This document shows, piece after piece, positions 56,374 through 64,000 of a stretch of DNA of 64,000 nt. The DNA comes from Pacificibacter maritimus (GTDB lineage: Bacteria; Pseudomonadota; Alphaproteobacteria; Rhodobacterales; Rhodobacteraceae), in NCBI RefSeq assembly GCF_003814915.1, contig NZ_RKQK01000004.1, forward strand, positions 62,001 through 126,000, read 5' to 3'. A program made the translations under genes and the position numbers. How positions within the stretch are numbered: position 1 is the stretch's first letter; every line of letters starts with the position of its first letter. The notes below the pieces were generated by a model, which had not been told where the DNA came from, did not search any database, and was given only the letters and a program-made list of their open reading frames with translations.

Positions 56374-57678
56374 TTACAGCATAAACCTGCTGACATCCGC
56401 AGTTTCAGCCATTTCACCAACACTGCTGCGCACATAAGTTTCGTCGACCAACACAGTTTCTCCGCCGCGATCAGGGGCTGTAAAGGATAGGTCTTCGAAC
56501 ACACGTTCCAGAATCGTGTACAAGCGGCGTGCACCGATATTTTCAAGACTAGCGTTCACTTCGGTCGCCACAGCGGCAATCGCTTTGATGCCACTTTCAG
56601 TGAAAGTCACAGTCACTTTTTCTGTGTCCATCAAGGCGGTGTATTGTAACGTCAACGCATTGTCGGTTTCTGTCAAAATCCGTACAAAATCATCCTCGCC
56701 CAACGCTTGTAATTCAACGCGAATTGGCAAGCGACCTTGTAATTCGGGCAATAGATCAGACGGCTTTGCGACATGAAAAGCACCTGAGGCGATAAACAAA
56801 ATATGGTCCGTTTTTACGGGCCCATGTTTGGTTGAAACTGTTGTGCCTTCGATCAAGGGTAACAGATCGCGTTGCACGCCTTCACGTGAAACATCGCCAC
56901 CGCGGGCATCCGTGCGGGCGCAGACTTTGTCAATTTCATCCAAGAATACGATGCCGTTTTGTTCAACAGATTCGAGGGCGGCGCGCGTGACGGTTTCATC
57001 ATCCAGAAGCTTGTCAGCCTCTTCCGAAATTAAAACATCGTAGCTTTCAGACACCTTGACTTTCTTGCGCACGGTGCGCCCTGCAAAGGCTTTTCCGAAT
57101 AAGTCACCAAGGTTCATCATGCCACCTATTTGTGGTTGACCTGGAACCTCGAACCCACCCATGGGCGATGACGTATCTTGCATTTCAAGTTCTATTTCAG
57201 TGTTATCCAATGCGCCAGATTTTAGCTTTTTACGGAACATTTCGCGGGTTTGCTCGCGTGCATCAGTGCCTGCAATGGCATCTATTACACGGTCTTCAGC
57301 CGCCTGATGCGCTTTGGCTTTTACATCTTCGCGCATGTGTTCACGTGTCTGCGAAATCGCGGAATCTACCAAATCACGCACGATTTGTTCTACGTCACGA
57401 CCAACATAGCCCACTTCGGTGAACTTTGTGGCCTCAACCTTGATAAAGGGCGCGCGTGCAAGTTTGGCTAAGCGACGAGAAATCTCGGTTTTGCCAACGC
57501 CAGTTGGTCCGATCATCAAAATGTTCTTAGGATATACTTCGTCGCGTAGATCATCCTCTAGATGCTTGCGGCGCCAACGATTGCGCATGGCTACAGCGAC
57601 TGCGCGCTTGGCATCATTTTGACCGATAATAAAACGATCAAGTTCAGATACAATTTCGCGCGGGGTTAGATCGGTCAT
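56374..57678 (-). CDS. hslU: ATP-dependent protease ATPase subunit HslU
   Basis: HslU is the AAA+ unfoldase that feeds substrates to the HslV peptidase. The 434-residue product has [30 protein letters not shown], Walker [10 protein letters not shown] (residues 57-65), the pore motif region [17 protein letters not shown], an I-domain of about 110 residues, Walker [13 protein letters not shown] and the C-terminal helix ending FML. The ATG at 57678 overlaps the hslV stop by 4 bases; an upstream frame to 57723 reads into hslV. Confidence 0.97.
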   Translation of the reverse strand: MTDLTPREIVSELDRFIIGQNDAKRAVAVAMRNRWRRKHLEDDLRDEVYPKNILMIGPTGVGKTEISRRLAKLARAPFIKVEATKFTEVGYVGRDVEQIVRDLVDSAISQTREHMREDVKAKAHQAAEDRVIDAIAGTDAREQTREMFRKKLKSGALDNTEIELEMQDTSSPMGGFEVPGQPQIGGMMNLGDLFGKAFAGRTVRKKVKVSESYDVLISEEADKLLDDETVTRAALESVEQNGIVFLDEIDKVCARTDARGGDVSREGVQRDLLPLIEGTTVSTKHGPVKTDHILFIASGAFHVAKPSDLLPELQGRLPIRVELQALGEDDFVRILTETDNALTLQYTALMDTEKVTVTFTESGIKAIAAVATEVNASLENIGARRLYTILERVFEDLSFTAPDRGGETVLVDETYVRSSVGEMAETADVSRFML

Positions 57679-58232
57679 TTTGTAATTTTCTCCACGGTCA
57701 GTTTGCCATTGGTATAGACACAAATGTCGGCGGCAATTGCCATCGCTTCGCGTGCGATCTGTTCAGCGTTCTTGTCGGTTTCCATCAACCCACGAGCAGC
57801 TGCTAAGGCGAAATTTCCACCTGACCCGATCGCGGCTATGTCATGTTCAGGTTCCAACACATCGCCAGCGCCAGTGATCACTAAAAGCTCAGAGCCATCG
57901 GTGACGATAAGCATAGCTTCCAATTTTTGCAGATACTTATCGGTTCGCCAGTCCTTGGCCAACTCCACGCTCGCGCGCGCCAGATGGCCAGGTGTGGCTT
58001 CAAGTTTGGCCTCCAAGCGCTCAAGCAGTGTAAACGCATCCGCTGTTGAGCCAGCAAAACCAGCCACAACTTCGTGTCCACCTGGTTTCAGGCGGCGTAC
58101 TTTGCGTGCAGTGCCTTTGATCACGGTCTGACCCAAACTGACTTGGCCGTCGCCTGCGATTACAACTTCACCGTCGCGCTTTACGCCGATAATGGTGGTT
58201 CCGTGCCAGCCGGGAAATGTAGTATCGGTCAT
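57675..58232 (-). CDS. hslV: ATP-dependent protease peptidase subunit HslV
   Basis: HslV is the threonine peptidase of the HslUV complex. The 185-residue precursor has a propeptide of 11 residues ([11 protein letters not shown]) and then the mature N-terminus [21 protein letters not shown] with catalytic Thr12, followed by [31 protein letters not shown] and [17 protein letters not shown]. This extended N-terminus is usual in alphaproteobacteria. The gene starts the hslVU operon, about 440 bases after the start of trxA, which also reads left. Confidence 0.96.
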   Translation of the reverse strand: MTDTTFPGWHGTTIIGVKRDGEVVIAGDGQVSLGQTVIKGTARKVRRLKPGGHEVVAGFAGSTADAFTLLERLEAKLEATPGHLARASVELAKDWRTDKYLQKLEAMLIVTDGSELLVITGAGDVLEPEHDIAAIGSGGNFALAAARGLMETDKNAEQIAREAMAIAADICVYTNGKLTVEKITK

Positions 58233-58303
58233 GATGTGTCCTCTCGATAAGGTTCATATGTGCATGAGCGTTCGTGAGTACAACCATGCGCAAAGAGTGC
58301 CAG

Positions 58304-58334
58304 AAAAAAGGGGCACCACTGGCACCCCTTTTTT
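58304..58334 (-). terminator. Terminator downstream of trxA
   Basis: AAAAAAGGGG (58304-58313) pairs with CCCCTTTTTT (58325-58334); inner GCC/GGC-type pairing is imperfect in the 11-base loop. Read on the minus strand it gives a GC-containing stem and a T-run about 20 bases after the trxA stop. Confidence 0.75.
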
Positions 58335-58354
58335 AAATAACTTTCTGGACCAGT

Positions 58355-58675
58355 TTAAATGCTTTCGGTGATCCAACCAGAAATCGCTGTTTTTGGGGCT
58401 GCGCCTACTTTGTTGGAAATAACTTCGCCACCTTTAACCATGAACAAAGCTGGGATTGAGCGCACACCAAATTGAGCTGGTGAGTTGGGGTTTTCGTCAA
58501 TGTTAACTTTAACGATTTTGACCTTGCCTTCGAACTCAGTAGACAATTCTTCTAGCGCTGGGCCGATTTGTTTACATGGACCACACCATTCTGCCCAGAA
58601 ATCGACGATCACTGGGATATCAGATTGTAGTACTTCGGTTTCGAAACTTGCATCAGTTACAGCGACAGTCGCCAT
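58355..58675 (-). CDS. trxA: Thioredoxin
   Basis: Thioredoxin reduces protein disulfides in the cytoplasm. The 106-residue product has [14 protein letters not shown] with the active site WCGPC (residues 30-34), the cis-proline segment [14 protein letters not shown] and KTAISGWI at the end. The ATG at 58675 is chosen over a longer frame to 58720, since the family starts here. It is separated from addA by about 54 bases and read in the same direction. It is followed by its own terminator. Confidence 0.96.
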   Translation of the reverse strand: MATVAVTDASFETEVLQSDIPVIVDFWAEWCGPCKQIGPALEELSTEFEGKVKIVKVNIDENPNSPAQFGVRSIPALFMVKGGEVISNKVGAAPKTAISGWITESI

Positions 58676-58729
58676 TGGAATTCTCCTAATAATGTGTTGA
58701 ACCGAACCTAGGTGCCCCACCTTAAAGCG

Positions 58730-61700
58730 TCAAGATGTAGAGGTGCGTCGCAAAGCGGACATCACTATATCGTGCTCAAGCTCCATGAGTGTGGCAGTCT
58801 TTGTCCAAAGGATCGCTGTTTCAATTTTTTTGTTTGGATACATGGTTTTACATATCTCCATATAGGCGCCCATCTGTCTGAGTAGACCTTCTGGCACTTT
58901 GGTTGGTGTCGTTGGAACAATTTCATTTGACTTGAAATCTACAATTTGAACTGTGTTTTCCGTAACAATAAGACGATCAATGATCCCATGCACAGCTTGA
59001 TTGTTTACAGAGGGCAGCCTGCCTGAAAAAGCGACTTCGGCCTGACTGTTTTCACCAAATATGTCCCAGTCGTAATCTTGATCAATGACGCGGGACACTT
59101 CGAGTAAAAGTGAGTCTAGCTCGGCGGGGGTTGCAAACAGATCATCCGCATTCAGCAGCAGTTTTGCAGTCTCAAATCTGGCGTCTTTTGGGTAGTTTGG
59201 CAGGTGTTCAAGCAATAAATGCACTTGGTTGCCATAGCGCAGGGCAGCATCCTCATCGTGGCTAGAGATCGACCCCGCCAGAGCCTTGGCTCCGCCTAAG
59301 TCCGATGGGGACAGGAATGTTTGGGGCGCCGATGTGATTTTAGCTGTAGTAACAGCCCATTCTGGCAGAGTCTTATCGTGAAATTCAGCACTGTGTTTGC
59401 TTTCAACCCGTGCTGGCCATTCACCATGAGAAAACCGCGATCCAACGCCACTTGGATGAATTTCTTCGGTGGCGTTTGCGGCGCGCATTCCGTCTTCAAC
59501 CAGCTGGTACCAGCTCACACTATTCTTGCTAAGTGCGCCTGCACCTGCCACGATCAACCAATTTTCGGCACGGGTCATGGCGACGTAAAGCAAGCGACTT
59601 TCTTCTTCTGCGGTTTTTTCTTTTATGCGCTCGAGCGCGGTTACAATGACAGACGGATTGCTGTCTTTATTCGCTTTCCACACAATATTTCCAGCGCCCA
59701 AGTCAATCAAATCATCTCGGGTGTCTTTGGGTTCACGAATGGTATCGGGCAAGATCACGATCGGTGCCTCTAAGCCTTTTGATCCATGCACAGTCATAAC
59801 GCGGATTAAATTTGAAGCGTCATCAAGCACACGCTTGAGCTTGATTTCTTCTGCACCCAACCAGTTGATAAATCCTGTCAGACTGGGGGTTTGTGCTGTT
59901 TCATACTGCAGTGCTTGCTGCAAAAGCGCATCCAGCCCGTCCTCGGCTTCGTTACCAAGCCGTGCTAAGAATTTTTTGCGACCTTTATGACGTATCAATA
60001 TGCGTTGAATTAAATCGTAGGGACGCAAAAAATCAGCCGTTCTACGCAGGTCATCTAACACCTCAAATGTTTTGGGCCATTCTTGATGACGTTCCCGTAA
60101 TTCTCGCCATAAAGTTGCGGCTGTACGCCCATGTGCAAGCGAATAAAGGTCTTGTTCGGACCATCCAAACAGCGGTGATTTTAGAGCTTCTGCAAGCGCT
60201 AGGTCATCATCTTGTAGCGACAAAAATGCCAACAGCGATGTTACATCTTTCACTGCCAATTCGTTATTCAGAATAAGTTGATCCGCACCGGCAACAGGCA
60301 GTGATAGCTTTTTAAGCGCACGGATCATCGGGTAAAATAAGCCAGATCGATTGCGCACCAGAATAAGAATATCACCAGGCTGAATGGCGGTCCCTTTGTC
60401 ATCGCGCCGCGGGATAGACCCTGAAGTGATCATTTTCTTCACATTCATAGCAACCATTTCAGCCAACCGAATATTGTGGTGCTCAGGGGCAACGAGATCG
60501 ACAGGAGATTCCCAATCGTCTGATGTTTTTTCGGCTTTTTCAGGTGCAACCAAGGGCCAGAGATCAACACGCCCCGGCGTATCATCAAAGAATGCAATGT
60601 GGCTTGGTTCACCGCCAAGCCCATACCCACCAGTCAGTTCGAATGTTTTATCGGTCAGATGCAAAATCGCAGGTGAAGATCGAAACGAATGCTCCAATGC
60701 GACATCTTGCAAATCTTTGCCTGCATGACTGAGATTTGCTTCGAAATGATGTTTCATTTCATCAAAGGAATCGGGGGCCGCACCCTGAAACGAATAGATT
60801 GACTGTTTTTTATCGCCGACGACAAAAATGGTACGCGTCACATCAGGGCGCGCGCCCTCGCCTACAGTGAATTCCTCTGCCAATAAGCGCACAACCGTCC
60901 ATTGATCAGGGCTGGTGTCTTGCGCCTCATCAACAAGAATATGGTCGATGCCACCATCAAGTCTAAACAAAACCCATTGGGCGACGCTTGAAATCGACAA
61001 CAGGTCTCTTGTCTTTTGAACCAAGTCATCGAAATCCAGCAAGCCAAGCCTTGCCTTTGTGTCTTTATATGGCTGCACCACTGCCTGACCAAAGAGATGC
61101 AGTGCAAAGGATTTTTGTGCTGATTCCAAAGACAGCAATTTTTCTCCAGCCACCGACACGCGTTGCATAAAGTCCTGAAGTTGCCGCAAGGCCTCTGGTT
61201 CTGCAGTTGCACATTTCTTTGTGGGCAGGCCTCTTGCAAGGCCAAACCGTGATAGACCTTGGTTCTCGCCTGATCCGACCAAGAATGCATTTCTCAATTC
61301 ATGCAAAAACGCGGTAGATGGCTTGCGCCCAATCAAGTGTTTCCATTTCAGCGCAGCGGTTACATCAGTCTTGTTTGGCGATACCATCATAACGGCAACA
61401 GCACGTTCAAGCGCTACATCTTCATCACCCATGAAAACGGTGTCCAAAAGCGCTTGTTCGTCAAAACCCTTTGGCAGGTTGTACCAATTCCAAACATCAG
61501 ACCGCGTGACCTTTTGGTCAAAATGGTCCCGCTTCCTTACAACCTCTTGAGCAAGCTTCATTGGGTCTAGATCGTCTTGACCCGACAGATATGCCGCAAT
61601 TCCATCAATCGCGTTGCGCTGGGGTCCATCGGCCAAAGTATCAAGAATTTCAGCCAAAATGGTGTTTGTTTCACGGACGTCTAATTCTTTGAACTGCGGT

Positions 61701-62125
61701 GAAACGCCAGCCTCCAAAGGAAAGCGCCTTAAAATTGCGCCACAAAAAGAATGGATTGTTTGAATTTTCAAACCACCTGGTGTTTCCACAGCACGCGCAA
61801 AAAGAGTGCGCGCGTGACGCATTTCATCCACCGTCAAAGCCATGTCAGGGGATAAGGATTTTAATTCCTCAGCAAGCTCTGCATCAGGCATCATTGCCCA
61901 AGCACCCAGACGCTTGAATAGCCTGTTTTGCATCTCTGAAGCAGCAGCTTTGGTGTAGGTTAAACACAGAATATGTTGTGGCGGCGTGCCCGCCAAAAGC
62001 AACCGTGCCACACGATCAGTTAAAACTTTGGTTTTACCTGATCCCGCATTAGCGGATACCCAAGTCGATGTATCAGGGCGTGCGGCTGCAATCTGTCTGC
62101 GCGTTGCATCATTTAGGGTGTTCAT
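58730..62125 (-). CDS. addA: Double-strand break repair helicase/nuclease AddA
   Basis: AddA is the UvrD-type helicase with a RecB-like nuclease of the AddAB complex, which processes DNA ends for RecA. The 1131-residue product has Walker A NAGSGKTKVL (residues 26-35), helicase motifs HILVDEAQDTSPDQW and VGDKKQSIYSFQGA, LLYVAMTRAENWLIVAG, and the C-terminal nuclease site IVDFKSNE. Its start overlaps the addB stop by 4 bases, so the two are translated in tandem. addB lies upstream, in the addBA order of alphaproteobacteria. Confidence 0.95.
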   Translation of the reverse strand: MNTLNDATRRQIAAARPDTSTWVSANAGSGKTKVLTDRVARLLLAGTPPQHILCLTYTKAAASEMQNRLFKRLGAWAMMPDAELAEELKSLSPDMALTVDEMRHARTLFARAVETPGGLKIQTIHSFCGAILRRFPLEAGVSPQFKELDVRETNTILAEILDTLADGPQRNAIDGIAAYLSGQDDLDPMKLAQEVVRKRDHFDQKVTRSDVWNWYNLPKGFDEQALLDTVFMGDEDVALERAVAVMMVSPNKTDVTAALKWKHLIGRKPSTAFLHELRNAFLVGSGENQGLSRFGLARGLPTKKCATAEPEALRQLQDFMQRVSVAGEKLLSLESAQKSFALHLFGQAVVQPYKDTKARLGLLDFDDLVQKTRDLLSISSVAQWVLFRLDGGIDHILVDEAQDTSPDQWTVVRLLAEEFTVGEGARPDVTRTIFVVGDKKQSIYSFQGAAPDSFDEMKHHFEANLSHAGKDLQDVALEHSFRSSPAILHLTDKTFELTGGYGLGGEPSHIAFFDDTPGRVDLWPLVAPEKAEKTSDDWESPVDLVAPEHHNIRLAEMVAMNVKKMITSGSIPRRDDKGTAIQPGDILILVRNRSGLFYPMIRALKKLSLPVAGADQLILNNELAVKDVTSLLAFLSLQDDDLALAEALKSPLFGWSEQDLYSLAHGRTAATLWRELRERHQEWPKTFEVLDDLRRTADFLRPYDLIQRILIRHKGRKKFLARLGNEAEDGLDALLQQALQYETAQTPSLTGFINWLGAEEIKLKRVLDDASNLIRVMTVHGSKGLEAPIVILPDTIREPKDTRDDLIDLGAGNIVWKANKDSNPSVIVTALERIKEKTAEEESRLLYVAMTRAENWLIVAGAGALSKNSVSWYQLVEDGMRAANATEEIHPSGVGSRFSHGEWPARVESKHSAEFHDKTLPEWAVTTAKITSAPQTFLSPSDLGGAKALAGSISSHDEDAALRYGNQVHLLLEHLPNYPKDARFETAKLLLNADDLFATPAELDSLLLEVSRVIDQDYDWDIFGENSQAEVAFSGRLPSVNNQAVHGIIDRLIVTENTVQIVDFKSNEIVPTTPTKVPEGLLRQMGAYMEICKTMYPNKKIETAILWTKTATLMELEHDIVMSALRRTSTS

Positions 62126-64000
62126 CGCACATCCTCCCCAAAGGCGTCATCACTATCAGACCATTCCCCCACTCGTGCAAGATGGTCAAAGTCCCCTGCA
62201 TAGCTCGTGGTTTGCACAATACGCCGCGATGTATATCCCTGTGTGGGATCGTCATAATTACTGATCAACGCGCGGAATTTTTCTTCGGTTTTATCCGTGT
62301 CGCCTGGGTGCAAATCAATTTCAGTCTTCGCGACTTTGCGGTCTAATCCAAGATACGCAATCTGCGCAACGCGACCCGTATGAATGCCCGCAAAACCACC
62401 GTTTTCAAGCATCATCGCCTCTAGGTGCAATTGCATGCGTAGCGTTTCGGCGACTTTCTGCGTGGGAGGCGCACCTGTTTTGTAGTCATATATAATGTAG
62501 TCGCCATTCGGGGTTTCATCGATGCGGTCAGCTTCGCAAGTCAAAGAAAAATCAATGTCTTTAAGATGATAGCCGCCTTTGATTTCTTGTGCGACAGGCC
62601 GCCCTTTTTCGCGTTGCTCAGCTTCTCGAATAACCAACGGCAAAGCAATTTTTTTGATGCGCCCCAACCAGACTCGGCGCGCCGCTGGCCACAAAACAGT
62701 TTCTTCTAAAACGCGCTCGGCAGTTGCAATGAGCCGTGCGGCGGCTTCTGCGTGGCTTTCTTCGCGGGCATGTTTTATGAATTCTTCCATGATCTTGTGA
62801 AAGGCTACCCCGCGATCCCTTGGATCTGCTGATTGGGTGAGCGGGTCGAGTTTACTCAAGCGCAACACTCGACTGGCATAAATTTCGTAAGGATCACGCA
62901 CCAAAGTCTCGATGCGTGTCACTGAAAGCTGTCGTGGACGGGCCTCTTTTGGGGGGCGTGGACTTGGTCGTTTCGCAGCAGGTACGCGCGTTTTAGGCTG
63001 CTCCAATTGACGCGCCATATCAACAAAGACACGCCCCTTTTGCCGCATCACCTCCAGCGCCTCTTTACCCTCTTCTGACATGCCTGACAAAAGGTTCGTA
63101 AGACGAATAAGCCACCTAGACGCTACAGTTTCGGCCTCAGCATTGCGCTGGGCACGTGTTAAAATGACCGATTTCGCACCAATGGCTTGTTGAAAATCAT
63201 GCGCAGATAGGCCGATTTGTTGCTCTGGTGGTTTTAGACCAATTTGTTTGCGCATATCGCGACTAAACCAAGGGTCAGGTGCGGCAAGCGCAGGCCAAAT
63301 GGAATCGTTTAATCCCCCAAGAATAACCAAATCTACACCCTGCGCCCGCGCCTCTAATGTGCCCCAAATCATGATACCGGGGTGCTTTGGAGACATGTCA
63401 CGCGCTAGACCGCGCCCAATGACAGCTTGGAACAAGGCTGCAAATTCAAGTGGTGTCATATCACCGCCATGGCTCGCCTCTGCTTCAAGCTCGGTGACAG
63501 TCCGCAGCGCTGCGCGACCGGCAGATTGCGCCCATAATTCACTGTAATCGGTGGAAACCGGCCCCTGCACCAATGCTTTGGTGATCTCCAGAGTGCGGTC
63601 AAGGTGCTCTGACAGATGCGCGGTGGCGCTGCCTGAAAACGAGTCGATAATATCTGCAATCCAATGTGCCCATTGCAGTTGAATTGGATCAACAACTTGA
63701 CCGTCTTTCTTTTTGTGTACCCACTCGACTAGATCTTCACGCATCGGAAATGCGGGTCCGTTGCGCCGTAGATTTTTTTCTAACCTGCGCGTCCACAACA
63801 AGTTGTCCCCACGCATTTTTCCCGCATCAGTTTTTCCGCTGGCCACTAAAGGGTGTTTGAGCATCACAAGAAGCTGTTCAGACGAAACAGGCCGCCCAAG
63901 TTGCGATGAAACATGGCGCAACAATCGGCCGGGCGGTGTTTGACTAAGAGGGATGCCTGCGCTGTCATCAGGCGCAATATCCCATCGATCCAAAACAGCG
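62122..64000 (-). CDS. addB: AddB nuclease/scaffold subunit (5' end outside window)
   Basis: The C-terminal 626 residues of AddB are visible; the N-terminus lies beyond base 64000. Recognisable parts are the helicase-like segment VDLVILGGLNDSIWPALAAPDPWFSRDMRKQIGLKPPEQQIGLSAHDF, RAQRNAEAETVASRWLIRL, then a RecB-type nuclease domain with RVLRLSKLDPLTQSADPRDRGVAFH and the metal site YIIYDYKTGAPP. The alphaproteobacterial AddB lacks the four-cysteine Fe-S cluster of Firmicutes AddB, and I see no such set here. It partners AddA (4-base overlap). Confidence 0.93.
   Translation of the reverse strand, partial: AVLDRWDIAPDDSAGIPLSQTPPGRLLRHVSSQLGRPVSSEQLLVMLKHPLVASGKTDAGKMRGDNLLWTRRLEKNLRRNGPAFPMREDLVEWVHKKKDGQVVDPIQLQWAHWIADIIDSFSGSATAHLSEHLDRTLEITKALVQGPVSTDYSELWAQSAGRAALRTVTELEAEASHGGDMTPLEFAALFQAVIGRGLARDMSPKHPGIMIWGTLEARAQGVDLVILGGLNDSIWPALAAPDPWFSRDMRKQIGLKPPEQQIGLSAHDFQQAIGAKSVILTRAQRNAEAETVASRWLIRLTNLLSGMSEEGKEALEVMRQKGRVFVDMARQLEQPKTRVPAAKRPSPRPPKEARPRQLSVTRIETLVRDPYEIYASRVLRLSKLDPLTQSADPRDRGVAFHKIMEEFIKHAREESHAEAAARLIATAERVLEETVLWPAARRVWLGRIKKIALPLVIREAEQREKGRPVAQEIKGGYHLKDIDFSLTCEADRIDETPNGDYIIYDYKTGAPPTQKVAETLRMQLHLEAMMLENGGFAGIHTGRVAQIAYLGLDRKVAKTEIDLHPGDTDKTEEKFRALISNYDDPTQGYTSRRIVQTTSYAGDFDHLARVGEWSDSDDAFGEDVR

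Noticed and set aside
58233-58300. Heat-shock promoter upstream of hslV
   Set aside because: A CTTAT element is present, but no CTTG at the required distance was found.
1-64000. CRISPR arrays, insertion sequences, prophage or rRNA/tRNA genes
   Set aside because: Read through without finding repeated spacers, transposase or phage genes, terminal inverted repeats or RNA-gene signatures.

Overview
The window is a piece of an alphaproteobacterial chromosome, most likely a marine Rhodobacteraceae (Roseobacter group) bacterium of moderate GC content. The evidence is the order secA / parvulin PPIase-argJ-mutT, the set rimP-nusA-ylxR-infB, a TimA (Tim44-like)-mltA-smr operon beside hslVU, alphaproteobacterial AddAB, and above all a complete Rhodobacterales-type replication-origin neighbourhood. 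Coding density is very high, gene ends often touch or overlap, and nothing looks recently acquired: I see no insertion sequence, phage, CRISPR, rRNA or tRNA gene.

Layout. 1-1379: 5'-complete but edge-truncated phosphate-binding/OmpA-type protein (-). 1.5-7.2 kb: secA (-), then PPIase, argJ, mutT and a 41-residue ORF (+). 7.3-12.6 kb: rimP-nusA-ylxR-infB operon (-). 12.8-19 kb: pip, ubiG, MarR regulator, nitrilase-family amidase, grxC, comF, BioC/NDUFAF5-like methyltransferase and hemH. 19-24.8 kb: two L,D-transpeptidases around a CAP-domain lipoprotein, then the hslO-nudix-cca-rlmD type operon. 24.9-29 kb: Nudix hydrolase, receiver-PP2C phosphatase, Hpt protein, ilvA and a membrane protein. 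29.2-33.7 kb: argG, PfkB kinase, maeB. 33.8-41 kb: mutS, grpE, hrcA, rph, rdgB, RidA-like, hemW.

41-52 kb is the origin region. On the left, reading leftwards, are hemJ, rho, mnmE, mnmG, rsmG, parA and parB. On the right, reading rightwards, are maf, aroE, coaE and dnaQ. Between them lies a 407-base AT-rich gap (48450-48856) with several near-consensus DnaA boxes and a perfect CtrA-type TTAA-N7-TTAA site: the probable oriC. Two perfect 16-base parS palindromes sit inside rsmG and mnmG, so replication start and chromosome segregation are encoded within about 8 kb. The flanking genes diverge from the gap and are therefore co-directional with replication.

52-64 kb: secB and fxsA (-), timA-mltA-smr (+), an MFS transporter, hslVU, trxA and addBA (-), with addB cut by the window end.

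Most of the window is housekeeping. The points that deserve attention are the origin with its possible CtrA control, the parS sites that double as coding sequence, a receiver-PP2C/Hpt pair resembling a partner-switching input module, an unclassified 41-residue peptide gene, a phosphate-binding/OmpA fusion, and the frequency of touching or overlapping convergent genes.
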